Positions 6,448-11,736 of a DNA stretch of 13,732 nt are shown here, piece by piece. Source of the DNA: Chloroflexia bacterium (GTDB lineage: Bacteria > Chloroflexota > Chloroflexia > Thermomicrobiales > JALYUS01); NCBI GenBank assembly GCA_025924435.1, contig JAICIL010000093.1, positions 1 through 13,732 of the forward strand, written 5' to 3'. The translations under genes and the position numbers were made by a program. Position 1 is the stretch's first letter, and each line of letters opens with the position of its first letter. The notes beneath the pieces were generated by a model that made no database searches, had not been told where the DNA came from, and saw only the letters and a list, made by a program, of their open reading frames with translations.

Positions 6448-6476
6448 TTGACATGAACGACCCGCCGCCGTACCGT
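6448..6476 (+). promoter_or_regulatory. Sigma-70-type promoter of the sugar-acid operon
   Basis: A perfect TTGACA (6448-6453), a 17-nt spacer (6454-6470) and TACCGT (6471-6476) predict a start near 6483, about 59 nt before the small-subunit ATG. It has the same layout as the secD and micropeptide promoters. Confidence 0.65.
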
Positions 6477-6541
6477 GCCGGATGCACGCCACGGCGTGCC
6501 GACCGTCGCCAATGCACGCAGTGGGTGGGGGAGGATTGCCG

Positions 6542-6877
6542 ATGCCCGATACGACAGGCCGTATCGCCGGGGAGACGCGCGCGCTCATCATGGACCCGAG
6601 CGATAACGTCGCCGTCGCGATCCGCGAATTGACGGCGGGCGAAGCGCTCGTCATCACCGTGCCGGACGGGTCGGAACGCGCCGTCACGACCATCGAACCG
6701 ATTCCCTTCGGCCACAAGTTCTCCACCGCCGACATCGCGGAGGGCGATCAGGTGATTAAATACGGGGAGCGGATCGGGCGCGCGACCCGGCCCATCCCCG
6801 CCGGTTCGCACACGCACATCCACAACATCACGAGCCAGCGCGGCCGGGGCGACCTCAAGGGAAGGACTGAGGACTGA
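6542..6877 (+). CDS. UxaA-type sugar-acid dehydratase, small subunit (SAF domain)
   Basis: A 111-aa protein equal to the N-terminal SAF domain of altronate/galactarate dehydratases. In the split forms it is a separate subunit that pairs with the large catalytic chain to remove water from a sugar acid and give a 2-keto-3-deoxy acid. The pattern ALIMDPSDNVAVAIRELTAGEAL (residues 12-34), IPFGHKFSTADIAEGDQVIKYGERIGRAT (about 60-88) and the His-rich SHTHIHNITSQRG (about 92-104) is typical of this family. ATG 6542 is chosen because GGGGGAGG lies 7 nt upstream; an earlier ATG at 6482 gives unrelated sequence. The stop codon and the last residues (RTED) are encoded within the GGACTGA heptamer array, so the C-terminus is probably repeat-derived. 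The large subunit follows after 61 nt. The substrate is not determined; fuconate, altronate, arabinonate or galactarate-like acids are possible. Confidence 0.85.
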   Translation: MPDTTGRIAGETRALIMDPSDNVAVAIRELTAGEALVITVPDGSERAVTTIEPIPFGHKFSTADIAEGDQVIKYGERIGRATRPIPAGSHTHIHNITSQRGRGDLKGRTED

Positions 6878-6885
6878 GGACTGAG
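6864..6885 (+). repeat. Heptamer array A: three GGACTGA units at the end of the small-subunit gene
   Basis: Three exact tandem copies lie at 6864-6870, 6871-6877 and 6878-6884, plus a trailing G. The TGA at 6875-6877, the stop codon of the small-subunit gene, lies in the second copy. It is complementary to array B at 6965-6992. Confidence 0.9.
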
Positions 6886-6938
6886 CCGTACGGCTTTGCC
6901 TCAGTCATTCTCTCGACGCATCAGCAAGGAGTCGTACC

Positions 6939-8150
6939 ATGGCAACCGTAACACACCAAACCCCTCAGTCCTCAGTCCTCAGTCCTCAGTCCTCGTTTAT
7001 GGGCTACCGGCGCGCGTATAGTGGCCGCGCCGGGGTGCGGAATCTCGTGCTCATCATCCCCTCGGTCGTCTGCTCGAACACCGTCGTGCAGCGGATCGCG
7101 CAGCAGGTGCCGGAGTGCGTCTTCGTCACGCATCAGCACGGCTGCTCGCAGGTCGGTGACGATGTCGAGCAGACGCGCGCGACGCTGATCGGCTACGCGA
7201 CGAATCCGAATGTCGCGGGGGTGCTCGTCGTCTCGCTCGGCTGCGAGACGATCGAGGGCGATCGCGTCGCCCAGATGATCGCGGACACCGGCCAGGATGT
7301 GGAATTCCTCGGCATCCAGGAGAGCGGCGGCATCAAAAAGACGGTCGAACTCGGCATCGAGAAGTGTCACGCCCTGCTGGAACGCGCGAGCCGCCACAAG
7401 CGCGAAGAGGTGCCGCTCTCGGAACTGATTCTCGCCGTGCAGTGCGGCGGTTCGGACGCCTTCAGCGGCATCACCGCGAACCCCGCGCTCGGCATCGCCT
7501 CGGACATGCTCGTCGCGACGGGTGGCACGGTGATGCTCGCGGAGGTGCCGGAGTGCCTCGGCGCGGAGCATCTGCTCGCCGCGCGCGCCCGGACGCCGGA
7601 AGTCGGCGAGCAGTTGGTCGCCGCCGTGCGCCGCTACGAGGAGGACGCGCTGCGGATGGGCGTGGACCTCAACAAGGGCAACCCCGCGCCGGGCAATATC
7701 AAGGGCGGCCTGACGACGATCGAGGAGAAGTCCATCGGCGCGATGAAGAAAGGCGGCAGCACGCCGCTCAACGAAGTGCTCGCCTACGCCCAACCGCCCA
7801 CCCGGAAGGGCCTCGTCATCATGGACACGCCGGGGAACGACATCGAGAGCGTCACCGGCAACCTCGCCGGGATGGCGCAGATGGTCGTTTTCACGACCGG
7901 GCGCGGAAGTGTCACCGGCGCGGCAATTGCGCCCGTCATCAAAGTGGCGACGAACACGCCGATGTACGAGAAGATGACCGACAACATGGACATCAACGCG
8001 GGCACCGTCGTGGACGGCACCGAGACGTTGCAGGAGGTCGGGCGCCGCATCTTCGAGAAGATTATCGCCGTCGCGAACGGCGAGCAGACCCGCTCCGAAG
8101 AATGGGGCTGCAACGAGTTCGGCATCAACCGCATCGGTCCATCGCTCTAA
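6939..8150 (+). CDS. UxaA-type sugar-acid dehydratase, large catalytic subunit
   Basis: A 403-aa chain corresponding to the C-terminal catalytic part of altronate dehydratase/galactarate dehydratase-type lyases (metal- or Fe-dependent). Family motifs are GYRRAYSGRAGVRN (22-35), VCSNTVV with Cys45, THQHGCSQVG with Cys69, SLGCETI with Cys102, QCGGSDAFSGITANPALG with Cys169, VPECLGAEH, and PAPGNIKGGLTTIEEKSIGAMKKGG. Together with the preceding SAF subunit it makes a complete split dehydratase. The start is ATG 6939, with AAGGAG 7 nt upstream. Normal family members begin near MGYRRA, here residue 21 (ATG 6999); the extra 20 residues include PQSSVLSPQSS, which is translated heptamer repeat. ATG 6999 lacks a Shine-Dalgarno and is the fallback start. 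A split UxaA acts on L-fuconate in the Campylobacter jejuni fucose locus as I recall, which fits the neighbouring aldose dehydrogenase. Confidence 0.92.
   Translation: MATVTHQTPQSSVLSPQSSFMGYRRAYSGRAGVRNLVLIIPSVVCSNTVVQRIAQQVPECVFVTHQHGCSQVGDDVEQTRATLIGYATNPNVAGVLVVSLGCETIEGDRVAQMIADTGQDVEFLGIQESGGIKKTVELGIEKCHALLERASRHKREEVPLSELILAVQCGGSDAFSGITANPALGIASDMLVATGGTVMLAEVPECLGAEHLLAARARTPEVGEQLVAAVRRYEEDALRMGVDLNKGNPAPGNIKGGLTTIEEKSIGAMKKGGSTPLNEVLAYAQPPTRKGLVIMDTPGNDIESVTGNLAGMAQMVVFTTGRGSVTGAAIAPVIKVATNTPMYEKMTDNMDINAGTVVDGTETLQEVGRRIFEKIIAVANGEQTRSEEWGCNEFGINRIGPSL
6965..6992 (-). repeat. Heptamer array B: four units, inverted, inside the large-subunit coding region
   Basis: Four exact TCAGTCC copies (GGACTGA on the minus strand) lie at 6965-6971, 6972-6978, 6979-6985 and 6986-6992. 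They encode residues 9-19 of the large subunit. Because 7 is not a multiple of 3, gain or loss of one copy shifts the frame. Confidence 0.9.
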
Positions 8151-8161
8151 GACAGGGCCGA

Positions 8162-8196
8162 GGACTGAGGACTGAGGACTGAGGACTGAGGACTGA
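8162..8196 (+). repeat. Heptamer array C: five GGACTGA units after the large-subunit gene
   Basis: Five exact tandem copies begin 11 nt after the TAA at 8148-8150. The orientation is the same as array A and opposite to array B. Each unit contains TGA. Confidence 0.92.
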
Positions 8197-8205
8197 GAAA
8201 AGCGA

Positions 8206-8225
8206 GGGCGATTCACGAACCGCCC
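8206..8225. repeat. GGGCGATTC/GAACCGCCC palindrome
   Basis: GGGCGATTC (8206-8214) and GAACCGCCC (8217-8225) form nine positions of inverted repeat with one mismatch around AC. It is followed by CTACG and resembles a short interspersed palindrome (GGGCGATTC-type) that I have seen between genes in several bacterial phyla. Confidence 0.5.
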
Positions 8226-8243
8226 CTACGAATCCCATATTCT

Positions 8244-8291
8244 CCCCCTCTCCTTTGCCCACGGCAAAGGAGAGGGGGGCCGGGGGTGAGG
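8244..8291 (+). repeat. REP-like palindrome with a GGTGAGG tail that serves as ribosome-binding site
   Basis: CCCCCTCTCCTTTGCC (8244-8259) pairs perfectly over 16 bp with 8263-8278 around the loop CAC, followed by GGCCGGGGGTGAGG. This matches the common CCCTCTCC...GAGAGGG-CCGGGGTGAGG intergenic repeat type. The GTGAGG end (8286-8291) lies 7 nt before the aldo/keto reductase ATG and acts as its Shine-Dalgarno. The stem could also weaken read-through from the dehydratase genes. Confidence 0.75.
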
Positions 8292-8298
8292 TTTCCCG

Positions 8299-9285
8299 AT
8301 GCCCACACTACCGATGACGACGCTCGGCACAACCGGGCTGCGGGTGACGAATCTCTGCCTCGGCGGCGCGCCGCTCGGCGACATGCCGGAGACGTTCGCG
8401 TACGGCGTGCCCGAGGAACGCGCGCTGGCGACGGTGCGCGCCCTCCTCGACAGCCCGATCAACTTCATTGACACCGCCGCCTCCTACGGCGACGGCGAGA
8501 GCGAGCGTCGCATCGGCATCGTCATCAAGGAGCGCGGCGGCCTGCCCGCCGGGTATGTCCTCGACTCGAAGGCCGACCGCGACCTACAGACCGGCGACTT
8601 CAGCGGCGACCAGATGCGCCGCAGCGTCGAACGCAGCCTGCGCCTCCTCGATCTCGACACCATCCCGCTGATGCATCTGCACGACCCGGAGCACACGACG
8701 TTCGAGGCGGCGATGGCCCCCGGCGGCCCGGTGGCGGCCCTGCAAACGATGAAGGAGGAAGGGCTGATCGCGCATCTCGGCGTCGCGGGCGGGCCGATTG
8801 ATATGGAGATCCGCTACGTCGAGACGGGCATCTTCGATGCGGTGATCACGCACAATCGGTACACGCTGCTCGACCAGAGCGCCGACCCGCTCCTGACCGT
8901 CGCCCACGAACGCGGCCTCGGCGTGCTGAATGCCGCGCCGTACGGCAGCGGCATGCTCGCCAAGGGGCCGGATGCCTACCCGCGCTACCAGTATCAGCAA
9001 GCGCCGCCGCACATGATCGAGCAGGCGAAGCGGCTGGAGGCCGCCTGCCGGCGGCACGGCGTCCCGCTCCGCGTCGCGGCGCTGCATTTCTCGCTGCGCG
9101 ACCCGCGCATCCACAGCACCATCGTCGGCATGACGCACCCGGAGCGCGTGCAGCAGGCCGTCGAGGATGCCCTGACCCCGGTGCCCGACGCGCTCTGGGA
9201 AGAACTGGCTCCGCTGATCGCCGCGTACAACGCGACACACGGCGCGTTCGAGGACAAACGGTACACCCTTCCCGAAGGCCATTGA
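8299..9285 (+). CDS. Aldo/keto reductase, aldose 1-dehydrogenase (L-fucose/L-galactose dehydrogenase) type
   Basis: A 328-aa TIM-barrel, NAD(P)-dependent oxidoreductase. The catalytic tetrad of the superfamily is visible: Asp58 and Tyr63 in NFIDTAASYG, Lys91 in LDSKADRD, and His128 in MHLHDPE. The N-terminus MTTLGTTGLRVTNLCLGGAPLGD (about 6-28) and the C-terminal nucleotide-binding segment HSTIVGMTHPERVQQAV are standard. Overall it resembles the D-threo-aldose 1-dehydrogenase/L-galactose dehydrogenase branch, which oxidises a sugar at C1 to a lactone, the step before a sugar-acid dehydratase. This fits its place directly after the split UxaA genes. The substrate is inferred from context only. 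The start ATG 8299 has GTGAGG 7 nt upstream, supplied by a REP-like repeat. The 148-nt gap before it holds three different repeats, so it may be transcribed partly from its own promoter, which I could not identify. Confidence 0.88.
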   Translation: MPTLPMTTLGTTGLRVTNLCLGGAPLGDMPETFAYGVPEERALATVRALLDSPINFIDTAASYGDGESERRIGIVIKERGGLPAGYVLDSKADRDLQTGDFSGDQMRRSVERSLRLLDLDTIPLMHLHDPEHTTFEAAMAPGGPVAALQTMKEEGLIAHLGVAGGPIDMEIRYVETGIFDAVITHNRYTLLDQSADPLLTVAHERGLGVLNAAPYGSGMLAKGPDAYPRYQYQQAPPHMIEQAKRLEAACRRHGVPLRVAALHFSLRDPRIHSTIVGMTHPERVQQAVEDALTPVPDALWEELAPLIAAYNATHGAFEDKRYTLPEGH

Positions 9286-9294
9286 CCGGAAATT

Positions 9295-9391
9295 GACCCG
9301 CCAAGACGCCGAGGACGCCAAGAAAACGCGAAGAATGACGAAATCCCTCTTTTCCCTTTCTCTTCTTGGGTCCTTGGTCTCTTGGCGGTTC
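9295..9391. repeat. Inverted-repeat element of the CCGCCAAGA...TCTTGGCGG type
   Basis: The left end (9295-9326) begins GACCCGCCAAGACGCC and the right end (9361-9391), read on the minus strand, begins GAACCGCCAAGAGACC. The two arms match at most positions over about 30 nt, with a pyrimidine-rich centre. No transposase is encoded. It fills most of the 135-nt gap between the aldo/keto reductase and the next gene and looks like a small non-autonomous interspersed repeat. Confidence 0.7.
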
Positions 9392-9420
9392 AAAAAGATT
9401 CGCAACGGAGGTTCGACGCG

Positions 9421-10296
9421 ATGCCACTCTGCCATTTCACGACCTCGCTCAACACGATGCCGCGCCTCGGCTGGGCGGACCTCGGCGGTGTCTACGATCT
9501 GTCGGCATGGGAGGGCGCCGGGTTGTACTCCCTGCGCGATGTGCTCTCGCGCCCGCTCGCGAAAGTGCAGCAACTGCTGCGGGACGCGCCGTTCGACCGC
9601 TTGCCCGTCTGCACGCACACCGACGCGACGCTGCACAAGCCCCTCGACGCGCAGGAAGTCTGGGCATGCGGCGTGACGTACCTCCGCTCGCGCGACGCGC
9701 GGATGGAAGAGAGCAGCGAGCAGAGCGTCTACGACCGCGTCTACGCCGCCGAGCGGCCGGAAATCTTCTTCAAGGCGACGCCGTCGCGCGTCGTCGGCCC
9801 CGGCCAGCCGCTCGCCATCCGCCCGGACAGCACCTGGGATGTCCCGGAACCCGAACTCGCGCTCGTCGTCAATTCGGCGGGCGAAATCGTCGGCTACACG
9901 ATCGGCAACGATGTCAGCTCGCGCTCGATCGAGGGCGAAAACCCGCTCTATCTGCCGCAGGCGAAGATGTTCCGCGACTGCTGCGCGCTCGGCCCATCCG
10001 TCGCGCTCGTGGATGAGATTCCGGATGTGGGCAATCTTGCCATTAAGATGGCGATCACGCGCGGCGGCGACACGGTTTTCCGGGGGGAATCGAACACGAA
10101 TCAGATCGCCCGCCCGCTCGAACAACTCGTCGAATACCTCGTCAAGGCGAACGGTTTCCCACACGGCGCGGTGTTATTGACCGGCACCGGGATCGTCCCG
10201 CCGTCGGACTTCACGCTCGAGGCGGGCGACGTGGTCAGCATCACGATTGACGGCATCGGCACGCTCGGCAACCCGGTCTACCGGATCGCGGGCTGA
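9421..10296 (+). CDS. Fumarylacetoacetate hydrolase-fold enzyme, probable 2-keto-3-deoxy-pentonate dehydratase-like
   Basis: A 291-aa member of the FAH superfamily. Metal-site motifs are VPEPELALVV (Glu143, Glu145) and GYTIGNDVSSRSIE (Asp164), with Lys182 in YLPQAKMFRDCCALGP and the C-terminal LLTGTGIVPPSDFTLEAGDVVSITIDGIGTLGNPV. The segment DSTWDVPEPELA and the length are close to archaeal 2-keto-3-deoxy-D-arabinonate dehydratase as I remember it; a 2,4-diketo-3-deoxy-L-fuconate hydrolase is the main alternative. Either would take the product of the upstream dehydratase toward central metabolism. ATG 9421 has GGAGG (9407-9411) 9 nt upstream and gives the expected N-terminus; the earlier in-frame ATG 9382 lies in a repeat element. 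It is the fourth gene of the presumed operon. No aldehyde dehydrogenase or aldolase is in the window, so the pathway's last steps are elsewhere. Confidence 0.85.
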   Translation: MPLCHFTTSLNTMPRLGWADLGGVYDLSAWEGAGLYSLRDVLSRPLAKVQQLLRDAPFDRLPVCTHTDATLHKPLDAQEVWACGVTYLRSRDARMEESSEQSVYDRVYAAERPEIFFKATPSRVVGPGQPLAIRPDSTWDVPEPELALVVNSAGEIVGYTIGNDVSSRSIEGENPLYLPQAKMFRDCCALGPSVALVDEIPDVGNLAIKMAITRGGDTVFRGESNTNQIARPLEQLVEYLVKANGFPHGAVLLTGTGIVPPSDFTLEAGDVVSITIDGIGTLGNPVYRIAG

Positions 10297-10316
10297 CGGG
10301 GAGCGGAACAGTGCCC

Positions 10317-10371
10317 GTAGCGCGGGCGTTTCAGGCTGCGAGGCCGACGGAGGCTGGAACGCCCGCGCTAC
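10317..10371. repeat. Palindromic element with 14-bp perfect ends (GTAGCGCGGGCGTT type)
   Basis: GTAGCGCGGGCGTT (10317-10330) and its exact complement (10358-10371) flank a 27-nt centre that can pair further (CAG with CTG, CT with AG). Read in one frame it gives ARAFQAARPTEAGTPALP, a phrase familiar from spurious ORFs in many genomes, which argues for a widespread interspersed repeat. It fills the gap before the ABC ATPase gene. Confidence 0.75.
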
Positions 10372-10387
10372 CCCGTGCGCGCACCTG

Positions 10388-10396
10388 TGGTACAAT
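10388..10396 (+). promoter_or_regulatory. Probable extended -10 promoter of the ABC ATPase gene
   Basis: TGG followed by TACAAT (10391-10396) fits an extended -10. The -35 position falls at the end of the palindromic element and is poor. Transcription would start near 10403, about 53 nt before ATG 10456, and would exclude the in-frame ATG at 10375 as start. Confidence 0.5.
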
Positions 10397-10455
10397 TGCG
10401 CAACGATTTCGCTGCGACACAGCGTATTTTTCTTTCGCGCGCCAAGGGGACGACG

Positions 10456-11667
10456 ATGGGGCGGATCGCCTTCGATCATGTAACGAAAAAATATGGCGAC
10501 GTTGTCGCGGTCAATGACGTATCGCTCGAGGCCGCCGACGGCGAATTCCTCGTGCTCGTCGGCCCGTCCGGATGCGGCAAGACGAGCGCGCTCCGCTGCC
10601 TCGCGGGGTTGGAGGAGGTCACGGAGGGCACGCTCTACATCGGCGACCGCGAGGTGACAATGCTGCCGCCGAAGGACCGCGATGTCGCGATGGTCTTCCA
10701 GAACTACGCGCTCTACCCGCACATGGATGTCTACGGCAACCTCGCCTTCGCCTTGCGACTGCGCAAGCAGGAGATGGCGGCGGCGGGCGCGAACAAGCCC
10801 GACGAGGCCGCGAACGGGAACGGCTCGACGGGATTGATCGGCCGGATGCTCGGCAAGAATTCCACATTGCGCGGGGCGGACGCGGAGATTGACCGGCGCG
10901 TGCGCCACGCCGCCGAAATCCTCGACCTGACCGACCTCCTCAAACGCCGCCCGCGCCAACTCTCCGGCGGCCAGCGGCAGCGGGTTGCGCTTGGGCGGGC
11001 CATCGTCCGGGAGCCGCAGGCGTTCCTGATGGACGAGCCGCTCTCCAACCTCGACACCCAACTGCGCATGCAGACGCGCGCGGAGATCCTCAAGATCCAC
11101 CAGCGGCTGAAGGTGACGACGATCTATGTCACGCACGACCAGCAGGAAGCGATGACGATGGGCGACCGCCTCGCCGTCATGAAGGCGGGCGAGATCCAGC
11201 AACTCGACACGCCGCAACGCATCTACGACCATCCGGCGAATCTCTTCGTCGCCGCCTTCATCGGCAGCCCGGCGATGAATGTGCTCCCCGTCACCGTCCA
11301 GCGCAGCGGCGACCAGATCGTGCTCGCCAACGGCGATTTCGCCCTCCCCGCCCCCGGCCGCGTCCGCATGCGCCTCTCCGAAGCGATCGGCAAGGAGATG
11401 ACGCTCGGCATCCGGCCGGAGCACGTCATGCCGCTGCCGATGGGCGGCAACGGCGCGGAGACGCAGGACCGGATGGCCGTCAATGTGGACATCGTCGAAC
11501 CGCTCGGCGCGGAAGTGTTGATGTACATGTCCGGCACCGGCGGCAAGCAGATCGTCGGGCGCTTCGATCCGTCCCAGCGCGCCCGCAACGGCGACCGCCT
11601 CTACATCGGCTTCAAGCCGGAACACCTGCACCTGTTCGACCCGGAAACCGGCAATGCGCTGATTTGA
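10456..11667 (+). CDS. ABC transporter ATP-binding protein, MalK/MsmK/UgpC (carbohydrate importer) type
   Basis: A 403-aa cytoplasmic ATPase that drives sugar uptake through partner permeases. It has Walker A GPSGCGKT (36-43), Q-loop Gln82 in VFQNYALYPHM, signature LSGGQRQR (169-176), Walker B AFLMDEP (189-195), D-loop SNLD, H-loop His227 in YVTHDQQEA, and a C-terminal TOBE/MOP-like domain (about 270-403) containing LGIRPEHV and ending near VGRFDPSQRARNGDRLYIGFKPEHLHLFD. ATG 10456 follows AAGGGGA and gives the standard MGRIAFDHVTKKYG start. Unusual is an insertion of about 35 residues (about 107-141, rich in Ala, Gly, Asn) after LRLRKQE in the helical region, where most relatives go almost directly to AEIDRRV. 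No permease or binding-protein gene is adjacent, so it may be a shared ATPase serving several sugar transporters. The stop codon overlaps the first GAGTTCG repeat unit. Confidence 0.93.
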   Translation: MGRIAFDHVTKKYGDVVAVNDVSLEAADGEFLVLVGPSGCGKTSALRCLAGLEEVTEGTLYIGDREVTMLPPKDRDVAMVFQNYALYPHMDVYGNLAFALRLRKQEMAAAGANKPDEAANGNGSTGLIGRMLGKNSTLRGADAEIDRRVRHAAEILDLTDLLKRRPRQLSGGQRQRVALGRAIVREPQAFLMDEPLSNLDTQLRMQTRAEILKIHQRLKVTTIYVTHDQQEAMTMGDRLAVMKAGEIQQLDTPQRIYDHPANLFVAAFIGSPAMNVLPVTVQRSGDQIVLANGDFALPAPGRVRMRLSEAIGKEMTLGIRPEHVMPLPMGGNGAETQDRMAVNVDIVEPLGAEVLMYMSGTGGKQIVGRFDPSQRARNGDRLYIGFKPEHLHLFDPETGNALI

Positions 11668-11693
11668 GTTCGGAGTTCGGGGTTCGATGTTCG
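11666..11693 (+). repeat. Second heptamer family: four GAGTTCG-like units overlapping the ABC ATPase stop
   Basis: GAGTTCG, GAGTTCG, GGGTTCG and ATGTTCG lie at 11666-11672, 11673-11679, 11680-11686 and 11687-11693, with a further degenerate unit AAGTACG (11694-11700). The first unit shares two bases with the TGA stop (11665-11667). Confidence 0.65.
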
Positions 11694-11736
11694 AAGTACG
11701 CGGGGAAACCGTTCTCCGAACGATCAAGGAGGACCG

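Noticed and set aside
6863..8196. CRISPR array made of the GGACTGA repeats
   Set aside because: Units are 7 nt, directly tandem, without spacers, and no cas genes are near.
6972..8216. 414-codon minus-strand open frame opposite the dehydratase large subunit
   Set aside because: Composition-driven shadow; the plus-strand frame has the complete UxaA motif set.
9293..9420. ORFs starting at 9293 and 9382 in the gap before the FAH-fold gene
   Set aside because: They begin in the inverted-repeat element; 9293 encodes low-complexity sequence, and 9382 is only an upstream extension without a Shine-Dalgarno.
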